The notes beneath the pieces were generated by a model that was not told where the DNA came from, searched no databases, and worked only from the letters and a program-made list of their open reading frames with translations. DNA of 64,000 nucleotides from an uncultured Fretibacterium sp. (GTDB lineage Bacteria; Synergistota; Synergistia; Synergistales; Aminobacteriaceae): NCBI RefSeq assembly GCF_963548695.1, contig NZ_CAUUWA010000004.1, forward strand, positions 1 to 64,000, in the 5' to 3' direction. Shown here piece by piece: positions 1 through 7,698 of the stretch; the first letter of the stretch is position 1, and the number at the start of each line of letters is the position of its first letter. The translations under genes were made by a program, and so were the position numbers.

Positions 1-204
1 CTGGAGCTTTGTCTGGAGGGATTTCTTTTGCTGAAATGCGGAATCGTCGGCCTACTCCGGATTTCTAATGGGGCTTCGCCCCATACCCCCGTCGGTATCG
101 AGGATACCGACGAGAGCGGCAGGCCGACCTCCTCATTCGCCGTAACGTCCTGGAGCTTTGTCTGGAGGGATTTCTTTTGCTGAAATGCGGAATCGTCGGC
201 CTAC
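1..204 (+). repeat. 55-bp direct repeat duplicating the ychF translation start, enclosing a palindromic element
   Basis: Bases 1-55 and 150-204 are identical. Each copy carries the Shine-Dalgarno sequence GGAGGG, a TTG start and the first nine to ten codons of ychF. Only the second copy continues into the full gene. The first stops making sense at base 56. The 94 bp between them contain two perfect hairpins: ATGGGGC/GCCCCAT (68-74 with 78-84) and CGTCGGTATC/GATACCGACG (90-99 with 103-112). This resembles a small palindromic intergenic element inserted with duplication of the flanking start region. The first copy may extend beyond the window edge. Confidence 0.85.
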
Positions 205-1274
205 CGCTCTGCGGCAAGTCGACCGTCTTCAACGTGATCACCAGGGCCGGGGCGGAGGTCAAGCCCTACGCCAGCGGCAGGACCGAGCCCAACCGAGCGT
301 TGGTCAGCGTGCCGGACAGGCGCTTCGACAGGCTGGTGGAGATCTTTGCGCCCAAAAAGGCGACGCCCGCGACGGTGGAGTTCGTGGACCTGGCGGGGCT
401 CTCCCGCGACGCCAGCAAGGGCGCGGGGCTGGGGAACTCCTTCCTCTCCTTCGTCTCGGAGTCGGACGCGCTGCTGCACGTCGTTCGGGTCTTCGGGAAC
501 CCGAACGTTCCCCACCCGGAGAACTCCATCGACCCCCTGCGCGACTGGCAGATCGTGGAGATGGAGCTGATCTACCGAGATCTGGGCGTCATCGAGAACC
601 GTCTCGCGCGCCTGGGCGAGAAGGCGGCCAAGAAAAAGACGACCCCCGCGGAGGCCACGGAGGCCGAGCTTTTGCACGCGCTCCAGGACCACCTGATGGA
701 GGAGCGACCGCTGCGGGAGTACCCCCTGACCGACGAACAAAAAAGGCTGCTGTCGGGATTCGCCTTCCTGACCCTGAAGCCGGAGCTGGTGGTGCTGAAC
801 CTGGACGAGGGGCAGACGGGCTCCGTCCCGGGCGCGGATGCCCTGGAGGCGGCCATGGGGGAGAAGGGGCTCCTGACCCTGCGCATCTTCGGGTCCATCG
901 AGATGGACCTGGCCCAGCTGGAGCCGGGGGAGCAGGAGGAGTTCATGAAGGAGCTGAAGATCGACGAGCCGGGCCGGGACCGCCTGATCCACGAGGCGTA
1001 CCGCCTGCTGGGGCTCCTGTCGTTCTTCACGAGCGGCGCGGACGAGGTGCGCGCCTGGACGCTGCACGACGGCGACACCGCGGTGGACGCGGCCGGCGCC
1101 ATCCACTCCGACCTCGCGCGCGGATTCATCCGGGCCCAGGTGGTGGCCTACGACGACTTCGTCTCGTGCGGGGCGACGCTCGCCGCCTGCCGCGACAAGG
1201 GCGTCCTGAGGCTGGAGGGAAAGGAGTACCGGGTCCGGGACGGGGACATGATCGAGATACGCTTCAATGTTTAG
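177..1274 (+). CDS. ychF: YchF-family P-loop ATPase (Obg-like)
   Basis: A 365-residue TRAFAC-class P-loop protein of the YchF family, which binds ATP rather than GTP, associates with ribosomes and acts in the cytoplasm. The Walker A motif GLPLCGKST is at residues 8-16 and the DLAG switch motif at 71-74. NLDE at 208-211 stands where GTPases have NKxD, the family hallmark of ATP preference. The last ~85 residues form a TGS domain ending RDGDMIEIRFNV. The start is TTG at 177, with GGAGGG at 164-169 seven bases upstream. Length matches the family (about 363). The P-loop reads PLCGKS where most members have PNVGKS. The start region is duplicated upstream. Confidence 0.93.
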   Translation: MLKCGIVGLPLCGKSTVFNVITRAGAEVKPYASGRTEPNRALVSVPDRRFDRLVEIFAPKKATPATVEFVDLAGLSRDASKGAGLGNSFLSFVSESDALLHVVRVFGNPNVPHPENSIDPLRDWQIVEMELIYRDLGVIENRLARLGEKAAKKKTTPAEATEAELLHALQDHLMEERPLREYPLTDEQKRLLSGFAFLTLKPELVVLNLDEGQTGSVPGADALEAAMGEKGLLTLRIFGSIEMDLAQLEPGEQEEFMKELKIDEPGRDRLIHEAYRLLGLLSFFTSGADEVRAWTLHDGDTAVDAAGAIHSDLARGFIRAQVVAYDDFVSCGATLAACRDKGVLRLEGKEYRVRDGDMIEIRFNV

Positions 1275-1699
1275 CCAATGCCCGCAAACGATTTGGGGGC
1301 GGTGTGAGGTTGGGGGGATGTGAATGCTGCAAAAAATCTGAAGGAATACGCCGTGAGTTCCACGGTGTCAGCCTGTGGAGAGGAAGGCTCTGACCAGGAA
1401 CGCAAGTTTTTGGTGAAACCGGCCTCAGTGAAGCAGGAAGTCAGCACTAAAGATACTTATGAGTATATTTAGACAAGTCTGGCGGAACGGTTCCAACTCG
1501 GAATTTTGTATAGCTCGGCCCAAATCCGCAGGCAAAATCTCGGGATTTGGTATAACTCGGAATTTGGGGTTGTAATCGGGATGGGGAAGCTCTACACTAT
1601 TCTGATGTACGGGACGCCGCTTATGCCCGTCCGGCCCGAGGCGGCCGGACGGGCATTCCGGCGGTGTCCATTGTCCGGACAAGGAGTGTTGAAGCGATC
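1275..1699 (+). promoter_or_regulatory. Intergenic region with repeated CTCGG boxes and a strong hairpin
   Basis: This gap contains no supported gene. Two 22-bp direct repeats lie at 1497-1518 and 1539-1560. They share the pattern CTCGG(A/G)ATTT(T/G)GTATA(G/A)CTCGG, and a third partial box starts at 1556. Each full copy contains a -10-like TATAGC or TATAAC. A perfect 12-bp inverted repeat GCCCGTCCGGCC/GGCCGGACGGGC lies at 1625-1636 and 1643-1654, with no T-tract on the plus strand. The arrangement suggests an operator/promoter region for the exported protein that begins at 1700. This is inference. Confidence 0.5.
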
Positions 1700-3352
1700 A
1701 TGAAAAAACGACTGCTCCGAGGGTTTGCCCTGTCGATCTGTCTCCTCATGGTGGCGTGTGCCGCGTACGCCCGCGATGGAGAGGTCACCCTTTACACACT
1801 CAATCATCTTCAAAGCCACCTCCTGCCCGTCAAGGCATCGGCAAAGCGGTCGCTTCCCGCTATGGGCGGGCTGTGTGCGGCCGCGGGAATCGTGAATGAG
1901 GACATGAAGAAGAACGTCAACCCCATATTCGTCGCAACGGGCGAGGCCGTCGCGGGGACGATGTGGCGTTATTTCAAGGGTAAGCCCGAGATGACCGCGC
2001 TCGAGAGGGCTGGAATCGCGGTCAACTCGCTTGGCAAGCACGAGTTCGACTACGGCCTGAGGCACTTGAAGGCGGCGCTTTCCGTGTCCCGCGTCCCCGT
2101 CGTCATCTCGAACCTCGTCACCCAGGACCCCGAGCTGCAGAGCTCCCTGCGGAAGAACGTCGTGCTGCAGGCGGGCGACATGAAGGTAGGTTTTTTCGGA
2201 CTCCTCTCCCCCGCCGTCATGCGGCTGACCAACCGGCCCGAGGGGGTCTCGTTCGATCCGGACTTCAATACCGTGGCCCGGGAGATGGTGGACGATCTGA
2301 GGCGGAAGGGCGCCGACGTCATCGTCCTTCTCAGCGGCCTTTACGAGAACGAGAGCATTGCGCTGGCCAGGTCGGTGGCGGGGATACACGTCATCACGGG
2401 ATGCGGGGCGCCCCTCAAGCAGACCGACGAGCCCATCCTCATCGAGGACCCGGAGGGCGACCCTACCCTCCTGATCTGGAGCGGCCTGGGGGGACAGTTC
2501 GTGGGGCGCCTGGGCGTCAGAATGAAGGACGGCCGGCTGGACACCGGAGGGACCTCCTGGGAGCTGATCCCCGTCCTGGGTCGGGCAATATCCGATCCCG
2601 GGGTGCTGGAGGTTGCCCTCGAGTACGAGGACAAGCTGGCGCGCGCCCTCAGCCGCGTGCTTGGGAGCTTCGAGCACCCGCTCGATACCAGGAGCAAGAC
2701 GTTGAGGACCGGGGAGGCGCCCATCGGGAACTTCATCACCGACAGCATGCGCTTCAAGGCCAGCTCGGACGTGGCCCTGATCAACAGTGGAGGGATCCGC
2801 GGGGGCGCCATCTATCCCGCGGGGGAGTTCTCGGAACGGACCCTCGCGGACATACTGCCTTTCGGAGACCGGATCTTCGTGCTGACCCTGACGGGTAAGG
2901 AACTGCGCTGGGTGCTGGAGGTCTCCGCGTCGGCCCTTATCGCGGATGAAACGGACGATTACAACCCCATGAGACGTCTCCATAACGGCTCGTTCCTCCA
3001 GGTATCCGGACTCAAGGCCGTCTACGACCTGTCCAGGCCCCCCACCATCATGAAGGACGACCGCGTGCTCACCCTGGGGAGCCGTCTGGAGTCCCTTCTC
3101 GTCCTCAAGGACGGCGGATGGGAGGAGGTCATGGATGAGGGGACCTACACCGTGGCTACCACGGGCTGGATGGTCAACGGGGGCGACGGGGAGAAGTACG
3201 AGGTGTTGAGGCGCGCCCCCCGCGTCGAGACCCCCTATCTCGATACCGATGCCTTTGCCGAATACCTGAGCGTCGATTGCCGGGGGAGGGCGGACCCCAG
3301 GGAGGAAGGGCGCATCACCCTCACCGGGCGCAAAGGGGAGCGGACTCTTTGA
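1700..3352 (+). CDS. Exported 5'-nucleotidase/UshA-like protein with degenerate metal site
   Basis: A 550-residue protein with signal peptide MKKRLLRGFALSICLLMVAC and a likely AYA cleavage site at 22-24. Its fold is that of UshA-type nucleotidases. The C-terminal substrate-binding domain is well conserved (GEAPIGNFITDSM, NSGGIRGG, LPFGDRIFVLTLTGKEL). The N-terminal metallophosphoesterase domain is aligned but its metal ligands are replaced. The family D-x-H is H-x-Q (36-38), GD is GE (81-82) and GNH is GKH (112-114). The later SHxG is SGLY and GGHSH is GCGAP. It is probably periplasmic and catalytically inactive or altered, perhaps ligand-binding. The start ATG at 1700 is chosen for the signal peptide. 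AAGGAG at 1681-1686 is a rather distant ribosome site. Confidence 0.8.
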   Translation: MKKRLLRGFALSICLLMVACAAYARDGEVTLYTLNHLQSHLLPVKASAKRSLPAMGGLCAAAGIVNEDMKKNVNPIFVATGEAVAGTMWRYFKGKPEMTALERAGIAVNSLGKHEFDYGLRHLKAALSVSRVPVVISNLVTQDPELQSSLRKNVVLQAGDMKVGFFGLLSPAVMRLTNRPEGVSFDPDFNTVAREMVDDLRRKGADVIVLLSGLYENESIALARSVAGIHVITGCGAPLKQTDEPILIEDPEGDPTLLIWSGLGGQFVGRLGVRMKDGRLDTGGTSWELIPVLGRAISDPGVLEVALEYEDKLARALSRVLGSFEHPLDTRSKTLRTGEAPIGNFITDSMRFKASSDVALINSGGIRGGAIYPAGEFSERTLADILPFGDRIFVLTLTGKELRWVLEVSASALIADETDDYNPMRRLHNGSFLQVSGLKAVYDLSRPPTIMKDDRVLTLGSRLESLLVLKDGGWEEVMDEGTYTVATTGWMVNGGDGEKYEVLRRAPRVETPYLDTDAFAEYLSVDCRGRADPREEGRITLTGRKGERTL

Positions 3353-3392
3353 CTCCTCACGGGACGACGGCGCATCGCAGGGGAGGCGGCCT

Positions 3393-3758
3393 TTGAGACG
3401 TTACGCCCCGTGGAAACGCCTCTATAATGCCACCGCGTACTCCCTGAGCGGCCTTTTTCAGGCATTCAGGCAGGAGCAGGCCTTCGAGTACGAGGCTGTG
3501 GTGTTCTTCTTTTTGTGCGCCCTGCTGCTTCACCTGCGGCCTCCGCTGCCGCGTGCCCTGGCCGTGATCGGGGGCTGGATGGCTGTGATGGCCCTCGAGC
3601 TGGTCAACAGCGCGGTCGAAAGGGCCTTTGACCTGATCGATCGAAACTATCGCGCCGAGATCAAGGCGGGGAAGGATATGCTCTCCGCAGCCGTGTTCCT
3701 TGCGATCGCGTTCAACGTCCTCCTCTGGGCGGCGCTGATCTTCCAGCCCCGCGTCTGA
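3393..3758 (+). CDS. dgkA: Diacylglycerol kinase, small membrane type
   Basis: A 121-residue integral membrane protein of the prokaryotic diacylglycerol kinase family, which phosphorylates diacylglycerol (or undecaprenol) with ATP at the inner membrane. Three hydrophobic helices are visible. Residues corresponding to the known catalytic and metal-binding glutamates are present at the E. coli numbering: E28 (FRQE), E69 (ALELVNSAVE) and E76. The KDM motif is at 94-96. Length equals that of E. coli DgkA. The start is TTG at 3393 with GGGAGG six bases upstream. It follows the nucleotidase-like gene by 40 bp and could be cotranscribed. Confidence 0.92.
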   Translation: MRRYAPWKRLYNATAYSLSGLFQAFRQEQAFEYEAVVFFFLCALLLHLRPPLPRALAVIGGWMAVMALELVNSAVERAFDLIDRNYRAEIKAGKDMLSAAVFLAIAFNVLLWAALIFQPRV

Positions 3759-3796
3759 CGCTGTAAAGCAGCTGTAAAGCAAAGGAGATATCGCCG

Positions 3797-4846
3797 ATGT
3801 CGTTCAACCTACAGACCGTGCTGACCTCATTCCATCAGAGCGTAATGGAGGTATTCGGGCCCCTGCTGGATTGGTTCGATTCCGTCCCTGCGCTCCAACC
3901 CCTCCAGCCCTATCGGTATTGCCTGCCCTACGTCGTCATCGGGCTGGTACTCTTTCTCTTGTTGCTGCTGGCACACGTCCTGAGACGGAAAGGCCGGGGC
4001 CCTCGGAGAGAAAAAACTCCCCGCTCCACGTCCGCATCCAGGTCTGCGTCCAGATCCACATCCGCATTCTCGGGAACGCCCGTCCAGGGCAGGGCCATCG
4101 ACATCATGCCCAATTTTCCGGACCCTGTACCGCAGGCTGGAGCCCCTACACAGATCCAGGAGGAGGGATTTTCGGTCCCCACCATGGCGGGATCAGGGGC
4201 GTCCGTTCCCAATTTCGCCGCGTCCGGCCCCGTAGTTCTGACCGCTCCCGCGCCGGGGGCCACCTTCGGTCCCTCGGCGAGCCCCGTCTCCCCACCCGCA
4301 GCGGATTTCGCCGGGGCCTTCATTCCATCCGCGGCGCCGATCTCTCCCGCGGCGCCGATCTCTCCCGCGGCGCCGGCCGCGGCACGGACTCCGCCCCAAA
4401 CCCCAGCTCCAGCCGCCCCCCGACACGAGGTCCCGGGGCCTCCCAGGGCCGCCGCGAGCCTCATCACGCCCCCCGAGTCGGAGTTCCAGCGAATCTACAT
4501 CGAGATGTACATCTACCTGGAGCTCACCACGAACTTCAGCGCGCTGAGGGCAAACGTCAACGGGATGCTCTCCCGTGGGGCCTCCACGGAGCCCTTGATG
4601 CCGGATGGAAGCGCAGCCCCCGAGGAGCACATCCTCGCCTGCACCGCCCTCGCCGCGTTGGAGGACCTTCAAACGAAGGAGTCCCGCCTCGAACCGGGGA
4701 GGCTGAGCCCGCATGGGGAGGAGCTGTGCAAGATCTACAACTATATCCTGAACCGCCTGAAGGGAAACGGGAATCTTTCGGAGGACTCCGCCAGGAAACT
4801 GCTTGAGGATACCCTGGAGAAGGTCCTCGGAACAAGCGGGCATTAG
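3797..4846 (+). CDS. Membrane-anchored protein with Pro/Ala-rich linker, unknown function
   Basis: 349 residues, not recognised as a known family. Residues ~1-35 are amphipathic. A single strong membrane helix follows (about 42-62, YVVIGLVLFLLLLLAHVL) and then a basic stretch. A ~170-residue low-complexity linker is rich in Ser, Pro and Ala and includes a tandem SPAAPI duplication near residue 180. The last ~120 residues look globular and helical (EFQRIYIEMYIYLELTTNF onward). The layout fits a cytoplasmic or periplasmic domain tethered by a long flexible spacer. AAGGAG precedes the ATG at 3797. It lies between dgkA and a HAD phosphatase on the same strand. Confidence 0.75.
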   Translation: MSFNLQTVLTSFHQSVMEVFGPLLDWFDSVPALQPLQPYRYCLPYVVIGLVLFLLLLLAHVLRRKGRGPRREKTPRSTSASRSASRSTSAFSGTPVQGRAIDIMPNFPDPVPQAGAPTQIQEEGFSVPTMAGSGASVPNFAASGPVVLTAPAPGATFGPSASPVSPPAADFAGAFIPSAAPISPAAPISPAAPAAARTPPQTPAPAAPRHEVPGPPRAAASLITPPESEFQRIYIEMYIYLELTTNFSALRANVNGMLSRGASTEPLMPDGSAAPEEHILACTALAALEDLQTKESRLEPGRLSPHGEELCKIYNYILNRLKGNGNLSEDSARKLLEDTLEKVLGTSGH

Positions 4847-4867
4847 AATCGTAATGGAGAGGGCTTT

Positions 4868-5509
4868 ATGATCAAACTGATGATTTTCGACCACGACATG
4901 ACGATCGTGGACTCGAGCCACGCCATCCTGGCGGGGCTCAACCTTGTGGCCGAGGCGGTCGGCCGTCCCAAGGCCACTCTCGCCCAAGTGATGCGGTGCA
5001 TCGCCATGCCCATGAGGGAGTTCATGATCGGCACCCTGGGCGACTTCCGGCCCGAGTGGATGGACCTGTACCGCGACAAGGTCGCACCGCTTGAACACTC
5101 CATGATTCATCCCTTCCCCGAGACGAGGACGATTCTGCCCCGCCTTCGGGAGATGGGGCTGACCCTTGCCGTCGCCTCGAACCGGAACGCCCCGCGAACG
5201 TCCATGGAGAGGAGCGGAACGGCCGATTATTTCGACGCGATCGTCGGCCCCTCGGACCACCTGCCCTACAAGCCCGATCCGGGGATGCTTCTGAGCCTCA
5301 TGGACCGTTTCGGCGTCCCTGCGGCTCGGACCGTCTACGTCGGGGACTCCGACATCGACGTCAAAACGGCCCTTGCCGCGGGGACGCGGGCTATCGGTGC
5401 GGCGCAGGGCAACTTCACGAAGGATCAGCTCCTGGAGCTGGGGGCGTGGCGCGCCGTCGGGTCCCTTGACGAGCTGCCCGGGATTGTGGAGGAGGATGGG
5501 AGGGAATGA
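4868..5509 (+). CDS. HAD-superfamily hydrolase (phosphoglycolate phosphatase/PpaX-like)
   Basis: A 213-residue cytoplasmic phosphatase of HAD subfamily IA. Motif I is FDHDMT with the nucleophile D8 and acid/base D10. Motif II is S104 in AVASN, motif III is K135 in YKPDP, and motif IV is GDSDID at 159-164. A helical cap domain lies between motifs I and II. The substrate cannot be told from sequence; phosphoglycolate, pyrophosphate and nucleotides are typical for relatives. The ATG at 4868 follows GGAGAGGG. The stop lies 4 bp before the GTG start of the next gene, suggesting translational coupling. Confidence 0.88.
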   Translation: MIKLMIFDHDMTIVDSSHAILAGLNLVAEAVGRPKATLAQVMRCIAMPMREFMIGTLGDFRPEWMDLYRDKVAPLEHSMIHPFPETRTILPRLREMGLTLAVASNRNAPRTSMERSGTADYFDAIVGPSDHLPYKPDPGMLLSLMDRFGVPAARTVYVGDSDIDVKTALAAGTRAIGAAQGNFTKDQLLELGAWRAVGSLDELPGIVEEDGRE

Positions 5510-5513
5510 GCTC

Positions 5514-7637
5514 GTGATCTACAGAGACCTCTCGACCGTCCCGGGGACGGCGGGCTCCACCCTATCCCCGCCCAGGAACCGTTTGTCGGATGAGCCCAGC
5601 CCCTACCTGCTCCAGCACGCCGACAACCCCATAGGGTGGTACCCGTGGGGGGACGAGGCCTTCGAGGCCGCGCGTAGAGAGGATAAACCCATATTCCTCT
5701 CCATTGGCTACTCCTCGTGCCACTGGTGCCACGTCATGGAGCGGGAATGTTTCTCCGACCCCGAGGTGGCGGACCTCATGAACGACACCTGCGTCGCCAT
5801 CAAGGTGGACCGGGAGGAACGGCCCGATCTGGACGGGCTCTTCATGGACATATGCCACATCCAGAATGGAAACGGAGGATGGCCCCTGAACCTCTTCCTG
5901 ACCCCAGAGGGCAGGCCCTTCTTCGCGGCCACGTGGCTGCCCAAGAGGACGACGGGCCGGATGCCGGGCCTGACGGCCATCCTGCCGCGCGTCAAGTGGC
6001 TGTGGTCCATGCAGCGCGAGGACGTGATCCGCGGGGCCGACAGCCTGGCAGAGACGCTGGCCGCCCACCTGAACTTCGTCTCGGGGGGCCGGGTGGGCAC
6101 CGCGGCGGCCCGAAGCGCCCTCAGCGAGCTCCAGGGGCTCTTCGACTCGCAGTGGGGCGGGTTCGGGTTCGCCCCAAAGTTCCCGGCCGCGCCGCGCCTC
6201 CTCTTCCTGTTGGAGCAGGCCCGGTCGTCCGTCAACTCCACGCAGGAGCGCGAGGAGCTCCTGGGCATGGCGGACCTGACCCTGCGCCGCATGTGGCGGG
6301 GCGGCATCCACGACCATCTGGGCGGCGGGTTCGCGCGCTACGCCACGGACGAACAGTGGCTCATCCCTCACTTCGAGAAGATGCTCGCCGATCAGGCCCT
6401 GCTGCTCCTGACCGCGGCGCTGGCCCACGAGATCCGGCCCGACCCGTTCTACCGTGCCTTGGCGGAGGACATCGTCGGGTGCGTGCAGCGGGATTTCACC
6501 GCCCCGGAGTCCTGCTTCCGGACGTCCCTCGATGCGGATAGCGAGGAGGGGGAGGGGCGCTACTACCTCTGGACGGAGGAGGAGGTCCGCCGGCTGCTCC
6601 CGGAGGGGGACCGCGGTCTGTTCTGCGCCGCCTACGCCGTCCTGCCCGGCGGGAACTTCGGACACGAGATGACGGGGATGCAGACGGGGCAGAACATCCT
6701 CTATGAAGCCTCGACCGTCGCGGAGCTGTCGCGGCGCTACGGGATCCGATCGACCGAGGCGGCGGAACGCCTCGCCCGGGACCGGGCCATCCTTCTGGAG
6801 GCTCGCTCCCGGCGCACGCCGCCCGCAGTGGATGACAAGGTGCTCATGGATTGGAACGGCCTCATGATTGGGGCCCTGGCCCGCGCCTCCTCGGCCTTCG
6901 AGCAGCCGGAATGGAGGCTCTCCGCCGAACGGGCCGCCCTGTTCCTTCAAAAGGCCCTGCCGGACCCCAGGGGCAGCTGGCGGCGGCGGTACCGCGGCGG
7001 GGAGGCGGGGATTCCCGCCCTCCCAGGGGACTACGCGGCGCTGCTGTGGGGGGTCATGGAGATCCACCGCGCAGCCGCCGCCGCCGGGGCGCGAAAAAAA
7101 CAGCTGCGGGACTGGCTGCGCTGCGCCGAGACCCTGGGGGGCAAGCTCCTGGAGGAGTTCTGGGACCCCGAGGGCGGGGGACTGTTCCTCTCCTCCTCGG
7201 ACGACCCCAACATCTTCCTGAGGCGCAAGACGGCGAGCGACGACGCGATTCCCTCGGCCAATGCCCTGGCGGCCATGGGGCTGGCCGAGCTGAGCTCCGC
7301 CCTGGGTGAACGAAGCTACATGAAGCGGGCCCGTGAGATCGTCGCCTGTTTCGCCCGTGCCGCCGCGCTGCGCCCCCTGGATCATCTCTCCCTGATCGCA
7401 GCCTCGGGGATGTTGAGATCGGTCAAGGCAGCGGAGGCGGAGCCCGAGGCGGACGAGGGAAGAGAGGTCCCTGCGGAGGCTGCCGAAACCCAATTCGAGG
7501 AGGCCTCCGCGCCGGAGCCCCGTGAGGACGAGGGGACGCCCCGCGGCCGGCCGGAGCGGTCCCGGCGGGATCGGGCGGCGGCGCGGAGCGAACGCCGCCT
7601 CTCCCGGACCCGCCGGTCGGGATTGAGGGACAGATAG
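5514..7637 (+). CDS. YyaL/DUF255 thioredoxin-domain protein
   Basis: A 707-residue protein of the YyaL/SPATA20 family: an N-terminal thioredoxin-like DUF255 domain followed by an (alpha/alpha)6-barrel resembling sugar epimerases and cellobiose 2-epimerase. The family signature SPYLLQHADNPIGWYPWG is at about 29-46, and the redox-like CHWC at 69-72 (YSSCHWCHVMERE). KFPAAPRL, GGGFARY and HFEKMLADQA are also family motifs. The biochemical role of the family is unsettled. I chose GTG at 5514 because GGGAGGG lies nine bases upstream. ATG at 5496 is possible but abuts its ribosome site. The last ~70 residues are a charged, low-complexity Glu/Arg tail that relatives usually lack. Confidence 0.9.
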   Translation: MIYRDLSTVPGTAGSTLSPPRNRLSDEPSPYLLQHADNPIGWYPWGDEAFEAARREDKPIFLSIGYSSCHWCHVMERECFSDPEVADLMNDTCVAIKVDREERPDLDGLFMDICHIQNGNGGWPLNLFLTPEGRPFFAATWLPKRTTGRMPGLTAILPRVKWLWSMQREDVIRGADSLAETLAAHLNFVSGGRVGTAAARSALSELQGLFDSQWGGFGFAPKFPAAPRLLFLLEQARSSVNSTQEREELLGMADLTLRRMWRGGIHDHLGGGFARYATDEQWLIPHFEKMLADQALLLLTAALAHEIRPDPFYRALAEDIVGCVQRDFTAPESCFRTSLDADSEEGEGRYYLWTEEEVRRLLPEGDRGLFCAAYAVLPGGNFGHEMTGMQTGQNILYEASTVAELSRRYGIRSTEAAERLARDRAILLEARSRRTPPAVDDKVLMDWNGLMIGALARASSAFEQPEWRLSAERAALFLQKALPDPRGSWRRRYRGGEAGIPALPGDYAALLWGVMEIHRAAAAAGARKKQLRDWLRCAETLGGKLLEEFWDPEGGGLFLSSSDDPNIFLRRKTASDDAIPSANALAAMGLAELSSALGERSYMKRAREIVACFARAAALRPLDHLSLIAASGMLRSVKAAEAEPEADEGREVPAEAAETQFEEASAPEPREDEGTPRGRPERSRRDRAAARSERRLSRTRRSGLRDR

Positions 7638-7698
7638 GTCTCCGGTTGCAAACATCATAAATCACAAACATAGAGATCCAAAACAAGGAGGTTTTGCC

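Noticed and set aside
5562..7658. A ~700-codon open frame antisense to the YyaL-type gene
   Set aside because: High-GC shadow frame: compositionally Arg/Pro/Gly-rich, no ribosome site or motifs, and the plus strand has a clear family member.
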